Shown piece after piece: positions 57,701-64,000 of a DNA stretch of 64,000 nucleotides (positions within the stretch are counted from its first letter, which is position 1; the number at the start of each line of letters is the position of its first letter). Origin of the DNA: Copromyces sp. CBS 386.78 (lineage: Eukaryota > Ascomycota > Sordariomycetes > Sordariales > Sordariaceae); NCBI GenBank assembly GCA_030685235.1, contig MU839121.1, positions 62,001-126,000 on the forward strand. Reading direction: 5' to 3'. The notes under the pieces were generated by a model. The model worked only from the letters and a program-made list of their open reading frames with translations. It was not told the origin of the DNA and searched no databases. Made by a program: the position numbers and the translations under genes.

Positions 57701-60700
57701 GATTTTATAGAATATAGAAAATTCAATCCTAATATAATTCCCCCTTAATAAATCCGTATTATCCCGTACTTAACCTAGTAAATTAAAGTTATCCTTATCT
57801 TTAAGGCCCTTTATAACTAAATTTATAATTTATTTAAAGAAAGGATAAAGAAAGGAATTTTCGAAGAAAATTATATTACCTATTAAAATAATTAGTTTTT
57901 CGTTATTAAGAAGGATAGAAATATATATTTAAAAAATAACGTTTAAAAGATTAATCGAATTACTTTAAAAAATATAAATCTATTTCCAGGTTATAAAGAA
58001 TTTAGTAAGGGCTTTAGAAGTTGTAAAATAATTTCTTTATTCGATTTTTTCTCTAATTATAATTAAATCCCCTTCGAAGAGACTAGTAGGGATATTACTA
58101 CTTTTTCTATATTTTTTAACTATTTTAGAATAACGATTTTACTTTAAGGAAGTATTAATTTTATTACTTGATTTATAAAAGTAATAATTAGAATATTCTA
58201 CAATTTAATTTCTAATATTTATTAACCTTACTTTAATAATATTTATATTAAAGGCCCTCGGATAGATTACAATAGGGAGGAGATTAATATAAAGGGAGTT
58301 AGGAAATACGTTTTAGAATATTTAATTAATATCGATAAAATTTTATTCAATGTGGAATTAGCCGGAGGAATTATTGTAATTACTAAATCTAATTGGTGTT
58401 AGAACGAAGCTATATTCGTAGGATATTTTTATAGTCCTAATAGGAAATCCTTAAATAAAGATAAGGTTATAAAGATTAATAAATAAATTTATTATAAATA
58501 TTGACCGGATAAGAAAAGTAAAGAAGTTAAATAAATTAAAGCCTTTATTAGAATTATCGGATATTATAGGATTTAGATTAAGAATTTTAGTATTATTATA
58601 ATCCCTCTTTATATATTAATGAAAAAGGGAATTAAATAGATTTAGATTGAGAATAAGTAATTTGTAATAGAATATTTTTAATACTTTATAATTATCGCCC
58701 TAATTTTAATAACCTTCGTTTATAATAACCTGAAGTATAATATAATTTATTTTATAGTTAACATTTCAATCGAAAGATAGGGAATAGTATTAGAGTAGAT
58801 TAGCCCTACTAATAAAAAATACTTTTGTAAATTCGAAAGTAGGATTTAATCGGAAATTAAGAAATAATATAATATTATTAAAAGGGAATTTTAAAGTTTC
58901 TTCTATACTTTTAAACGTTTACGAAGATATTTATTCAGTATTTGCTTTATTATTAAAATAAACGCTATAATCTTTATATATTAATTTAATAGTATTATTA
59001 GTAATATCCCTAGTACCTTACTAATAAAATAGATTATTTAAATTAAAATTTTCAATTTCGAAATTAAATATATTTTTAAAAGTAAAAATATAATTACTAA
59101 TAATCTATTTTATAAACTTCTAAAACCTTTTAATTTTTATAAAAAGGAGTACGAGGTAAATATTAACGACTTTATAAATATATAAATCTATTCTATTTTT
59201 ATTATTTATATCGATATTCTAAAACTTATTTTTAAAAGAAATTAATTAAACTTCTTTTACGAAATCTCTACTTACCTAATAATATATAAAGTTCCTAACC
59301 GTTTAAAGGGATCTATTCTTAGACATTAATTTTATAATAATACTATAAAATATTTTATTTCCGAAGGAGCTTTTTAATTACAACCGACGAATCGTTTGCA
59401 ATTTCTACAGAGGTTAGTTAATAGCCCTATAAAATATAAGTAAATTATATTTTACTATTACGACGAAGTAGGTTACCGAAGAAGGGAAGGGATATATTAT
59501 TATATTATTGAATATTATTATTAGAAGGGTATATATACCGACGTAGAGGAATTAATCCGTTCTTACCTAGCTTATTAAAAATATAACCCTAAAAGGTTCG
59601 AAGATAGATATTAATAAATATTTCTTAATATTTAATTTATAGGAAAGTGGATTTTTAATATTTAATTTATACCCGGAATAAGTAGAAAGAGAATATTTTT
59701 ATTAGAAGTTAGAAATAATTTTATTAGTTATATAGAAATTATTATTCTATTTAATACTAAGGTAAAGAATATTTAAAGGTTTTTTAAATTAATTTTTCTC
59801 TATTAGGGATTTCCGATTTTTATTCTAATAAACGGTAGTTTAGAATTTATAAGAGTATTTAAAGAAGTAATTAACCTACTAGGGATCTTAAAGTACGTTA
59901 TTGCCCTTTATAATTCGAAGATAAATAAATTGAATAAGTAAGGATATTTAATTATCGTTACTTCCCTAATTAAAATAACTGACGGGAATAATATTAATTA
60001 AAGGATATATTTACTTTACATTCTCTTTACCAATTATATAATAATAAGAGGTAATTATAAATATATTCCCTTTTAACTTATTTATAATTATAACTTAATT
60101 ACCCCTATTAAATTTAATTTACCTTCTTAGAGAGTAACTAATTAGGAAAATGATAATAAGTATATAATAAGAGAGGAGTTGATTTTTATTATAATTATTA
60201 TATATATAAATATTAAGTACTATTTCGCTTGGGTAGCTGAAAAAGTTGCAGTAGTAAGAGAGAAGGTTATTAATTACTATAATAAGTATAATTAGCGAAG
60301 GATGAGATTTCTAAATGATTAAATCAAAGAAGGAAATTTAATATTAATTTATAATAATATTTAGCGTATTAATATAAATTCTAATAAGAAATTAATTTAC
60401 TAGTAGAGAGGTCTATATTGTATCCGCCGAATTTCGGGTAACGTTTATTACGTCGGGACTTTCGATAGTATAGAAATTAATAAACCGGTTAATTTTTAAA
60501 GGATTAAAAAGTTTATTGTAAGGGATAGTATAATATTAGTAGTAAACGAGCCCGAAATTCTATTAAATTAGGTTAATTTCGAAGGAAGATAAGGAGACTT
60601 TGAGTCGCCTAATAATGGAGTAATATTAAAAGAAATAGGATAGTAAAATTTAGGTACTGGCCTAAATAAAGAAAAAAATAATATTCGAATTATAATAGGT

Positions 60701-62519
60701 AATAAAATTTCGTATTAAAGTATAAAAAGTAAAAGCGGTAAGATAGAATTAGTATTTAGAAATCCCCTTACCGAATATTAAATTATTAGGTAATTAGAAA
60801 AAAATAGACCCCGAAGAAGAAGAGGAAGAGTTTTAGTAGAGGAAGGGATTCTAAATAAAATACTAAATTTAATTTTATAAAACGCTATAGATAATAAAGA
60901 GATCTATATTCCGACCGAAATTTTTAATGCGATATTTTTCTATTCTTTTTTCTTTTTTCTTTTTATTTTCTACCTTTTCCCTCCCCGATTTCCTTTTTAT
61001 CCTTACGTATTAAAGATATATCCTTTTATTTTTTGCCTCCTACTATTTAAATTTAAATTTATATTCTTTTAATTTTTATTTTTATTTTTTTCGTTTAAAA
61101 ATTCGAATAAAAGGAAATCCCCGCTAATTTTATAATATAAATAATTCTGATTTATTTTTAGCCTAAATATATTGAAGGCTTTTAGGGAATTATAAATTTG
61201 GGTAGGAATAAGTTTAAAATATACGATTAAAAAATTAGCGTATTATTTAAATATAATTATTATTTTTAGTTTAAAGAGTAACCTATTTTATAAAATTTTA
61301 AAAAGGAAGAGATCTATTTAAATTACCCTCTTAAAAGAAGATTCTTTTTAAGGAAGACTTATTTTTTCGTTAACTATCTCTACCGCCTAAAAACCGCCTC
61401 TAAAATTATTTTATTTATATTACTAATATTCTAGTTCAGCGGATATTTTTTTATATTTTTTAATTAAATATAATATAAGTTTTGCTACCTACGAAAGTAA
61501 TTTAAGTTATTAAAATTAGGGATTACTATTAAGGGTTACCTAAAGCTATTAGAAAGGTTATTTAACTTCTAGGTTCGGAAAAACTATTTAAATATTAAAA
61601 GATCTTACTTTCTTAATTAAATAATTTATTACTAACTACCCTATTAGGAGGTTTTAGATTAAAAGAAGAAAAATACCCGATTTCTTACTATTTTTCCTGA
61701 AGAAAATAATATTTTTAGGCTATTTCGAATTATTATTAACTATTAAGATAGTATAATAGAATATTAGCGCTTAGCGAAGAAAACGACGCGATTTGCCTTT
61801 TTAATTTTCTATACTATTTAAGACTACTAAATCTAAGGCCGTTTAATTAAGTATAAATTATTAAGGGCCGACCTCTAATTTTTACTTCTTCCGAGAAGAG
61901 AGATAATAAGACTACGTAAGACCGTTTTTGATTATTCTATTGCCGACGATTTATATACGTAGAATTAAGCGTTGGACCGATAAAATATTAGTAAGGCTAT
62001 TTAAATAAATAATACCCTCTAGTAGCTAATTCGTTATAAATTACTTCCCGGCATTTTAATAATTCCGGTTAGGCGTTTAAGAATAAATTTCTACCTTTAA
62101 AATGCAATACCTACGAAGGATAGCAGTTTTACTCCCGCTTTTTAAATATATTTATGTTTTATTACTCTTTATTTTTATTATTTTTCATTTTTATCTATTT
62201 TTTCTATTCTTTTTACTATTTCTATTATTAGAGTTTTTTTATTTTTATACGAAAGCGGTATTTTAGGTTTTAGCCGTTTTCGAAGGGAAAATATATTACG
62301 AGATAAAGAATATTATTATTACGTAGAAATCCGTATTAAAGGAAATATATTAAAGAATATACTATATAATATTATTTTTTATTTATTAAATTACCGCTAC
62401 CTTTTCTTATCCCCCCGAAAAATACTAATAGAATTACCCCGCCCCGAAATATTTTTATAAAATCTCTTCCTCTTTAAAAGTAATTAATAATCCTAATTTT
62501 AAATTTGGAATTATTAGCT

Positions 62520-64000
62520 AAAAATATATTAAGAGCGACTCTACTCGCACGTTGATAAAATTCTATTCGCACGTGGATCCACTTTTTTTTCTCGTACATA
62601 TCCCTAACCCTGGCCGACCGTCACCGCCCCGCCTAGTTTCTCACGTACCGCGCCCGCCAAGCCCCCAGATTATAGCCTATTATATATTCTAACCCCTATA
62701 CAAACTACTTTTCGTATTATATTAACTAACCTAGTAATCTAGATTAGACTTAGCGATTTTCTAGTACGTATCGTCGCATCGTATCGCTTCCTCCACTAAA
62801 CCTCTTATATTATTACCCCCATCTACGAAATTAATCTACCATATCGTATATTACGAGATATCCCTAAGTAAATAAAGCGCTGGTATTTATTAACGGTAAG
62901 AAATAATCCGTTATTTTTTCTATATATTTCCCTAGTTAATTATAACGTAAATAGCTGATATAGCGACCTAGCTAGCGGGCATATACGACTATAGCGCGAA
63001 TAATCCCGACCCTACCCCTACTTCTATTTAGTATATAGAAATCGATAATAACGAAGATTACTTTACCTAGCCTATAGAGATCGATAACGAGGATAACCCT
63101 TATAGCGACTAGCCTATAGAGATCGATAACGAGGATTACCTTTATAGCGACCAGCCTTATACCCTTTTTACGACTTAGTATAATACTTTTAAAGAGTTCG
63201 CTAAGGAGGTTAAATAGTAGGGTAAATAATAAGGTAGTTATTAGCTTATTAAGTTACGATTTATTAATTTCGTAAAGGATTTCGGTTATACGATTATCGA
63301 CTTTATATATATTATTGGTTCGATCCGTCCTTCTATTGTATATAATAGATCTACGTTAATAGTTAAGAGGGAATATCCTTAGAGGGGAATTGCCAAAGCG
63401 CTAAAGACGAATATAAGGAGATGGACCTTCGAGATTAAAGACGGCTATATTGATTATAGCTATCCTAATATAGAAATAATATAGATCTGTGGAGTGTTTA
63501 AGGCTGAATATAAGACTTTTGTCGCCTAATATTTCCACCGCCCTACTATAAGGAACTGTAAGATTGTAGAGGACTTGCGCAACTAGTTTCCAGATCTCTA
63601 TTTTATAATACGGTAATTCGAGAACCTTCGATATACGTTTAAGAAGGAGTATAATATTGGTTATAACCCTTTCTAGCTAATAATAAAATTGCTCAACGAA
63701 AAGGGGGTCTACTATAAGGTTAATTGGGCTGAAGGTAGTACTAATAAAACTAGTAAACCGACTACGCTCTTTTAGAATAATCCTTGGTATAAGTAGTACT
63801 GGAAGTAATACCCAATAGTCTAGATGTACGATAATATATATAAAACGAATAATAAAAGTTTTGCTTTCTTCTAGATTATTATTATAATAGGTATTAGGCA
63901 TACTTTTAACTACGGATTTGGCTTTATTAATAACGAGAGATAAGAGAGATTTGATTAGTTAATAGACTAAGTTAATATTCGTCGCGAGGTTATTAGTATT
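62520..64000 (+). pseudogene. Mutator-like (MULE) transposase element, left part, cut by the window edge
   Basis: A change of composition near 62,520 (more GC and CA, e.g. ctggccgaccgtcaccgcc) marks a new element. From about 63,020 the + strand reads an acidic repeat (I-E-I-D-N-E-D, in two to three copies), then a zinc-binding-type N-terminal region, L-R-N-Q-F-P-D-L and L-N-E-K-G-V-Y-Y-K-V-N-W-A-E-G, then M-Y-D-N-x-Y-K-T-N-N near 63,830, the start of the DDE-type MULE transposase core (D-x-T-Y-K-T-N), and G-F-G-F-I-N-N-E-R. A few RIP-type stops interrupt it. The right half is outside the window. Confidence 0.8.
62651..62689. repeat. 39-bp sequence shared with the nested element at 12,761
   Basis: cgcccgccaagcccccagat...tatatat matches 12,761-12,799 with only three differences, all C here to T there, two of them in CpA context: the RIP signature. 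Links the small element in the dioxygenase intron to this MULE family. Confidence 0.85.

Larger units (their letters stand above)
42840..60910 (+). pseudogene. gag-pol of element C, split by A2 and RIP-inactivated
   Basis: Left part 42,840-43,458 (gag-like, Lys/Glu-rich), right part 54,706 to about 60,910. In the right part: a protease-like region around 56,700-56,850; RT near 57,780-58,300 with F-D-F-F-S-N-Y-N-Q-I-P and F-N-N-I-Y-I-K-G-P; an RNase H region; an integrase zinc-binding and core region near 59,400-60,300 (Y-T-D-V-E-E-L at ~59,550). The RT variant (D-x-F-S-x-Y-x-Q-I-P, x-D-D-I-x-x-K-G-P) is a lineage distinct from elements A and B. Frame is open over long stretches, so C is less rich in stops than B. 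Confidence 0.8.
41235..62500 (+). mobile_element. element C: older gypsy retrotransposon, interrupted by A2
   Basis: The two halves (about 41,235-43,458 and 54,706-61,000 or beyond) belong to one + strand element: dropping A2 and one CGTAT copy restores a continuous frame across the junction (I-I-K-T-Y-K-S-S). Gag lies in the left half, and the rest of gag with pol in the right half. I could not identify its LTRs, so both outer limits are uncertain and the stretch 61,000-62,500 may be 3' UTR/LTR or another relic. Heavily RIP-mutated. Confidence 0.65.

Noticed and set aside
30441..62500. LTR elements as endogenous retroviruses
   Set aside because: No envelope-like frame seen; gag-pol order, chromodomains and RT types fit fungal Ty3/gypsy retrotransposons.

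Overview
The window looks like a filamentous ascomycete chromosome of the Neurospora/Sordaria type. Genes are GC-rich with short introns (GT..AG, CTAAC-like branch points). They lie next to long AT-rich blocks in which CpA and TpG are almost absent, the mark of repeat-induced point mutation (RIP). No species name can be proven from the sequence alone.

Layout. 1-3,122: sparse, with one gene relic. 3,123-4,495 (+) and 14,543-15,749 (-): two diverged paralogues of a C4HC3 (PHD-like) zinc-finger protein, in opposite orientation. Between them lie two divergently transcribed sulphur-type genes: a YeeE/YedE membrane transporter (4,871-6,071, -) and a Blh/ETHE1-type metallo-beta-lactamase, probably a persulfide dioxygenase (9,401-14,251, +). 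They are separated by 3.3 kb of diverged repeats. Intron 2 of the dioxygenase gene carries a 3.6-kb RIP-mutated hAT-type transposon with an exact 8-bp target duplication and a second, smaller inverted-repeat element nested inside it. All seven predicted metal ligands survive in the three exons.

15.7-30.4 kb: a small-ORF candidate; an ASD-4/AreB-type GATA factor (19,501-21,870, -) with two apparent N-termini and a GATA-motif cluster in its large intron; KRR1, a ribosome biogenesis factor; an MDR-family oxidoreductase; an intron-containing tRNA-Ala(AGC); and two lineage-type unknown genes. The last of these (28,757-30,244, -) has a decayed duplicate of its final exon and a 51-bp A-run inside its intron.

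30,441-64,000: a nest of RIP-mutated transposons. Element A1 is a left fragment of a chromodomain gypsy element; element B (31,815-40,240, TSD TTTCG) is inserted in it. Element C is a second gypsy lineage on the + strand, into whose gag an 11.2-kb copy of family A (A2, 43,459-54,700, TSD CGTAT) has jumped. A Mutator-like transposase runs off the right edge. This region has no intact host gene. Splice junctions, isoforms and element boundaries given here were worked out by eye from frame, motifs and matching repeats; none is supported by transcripts or database searches.
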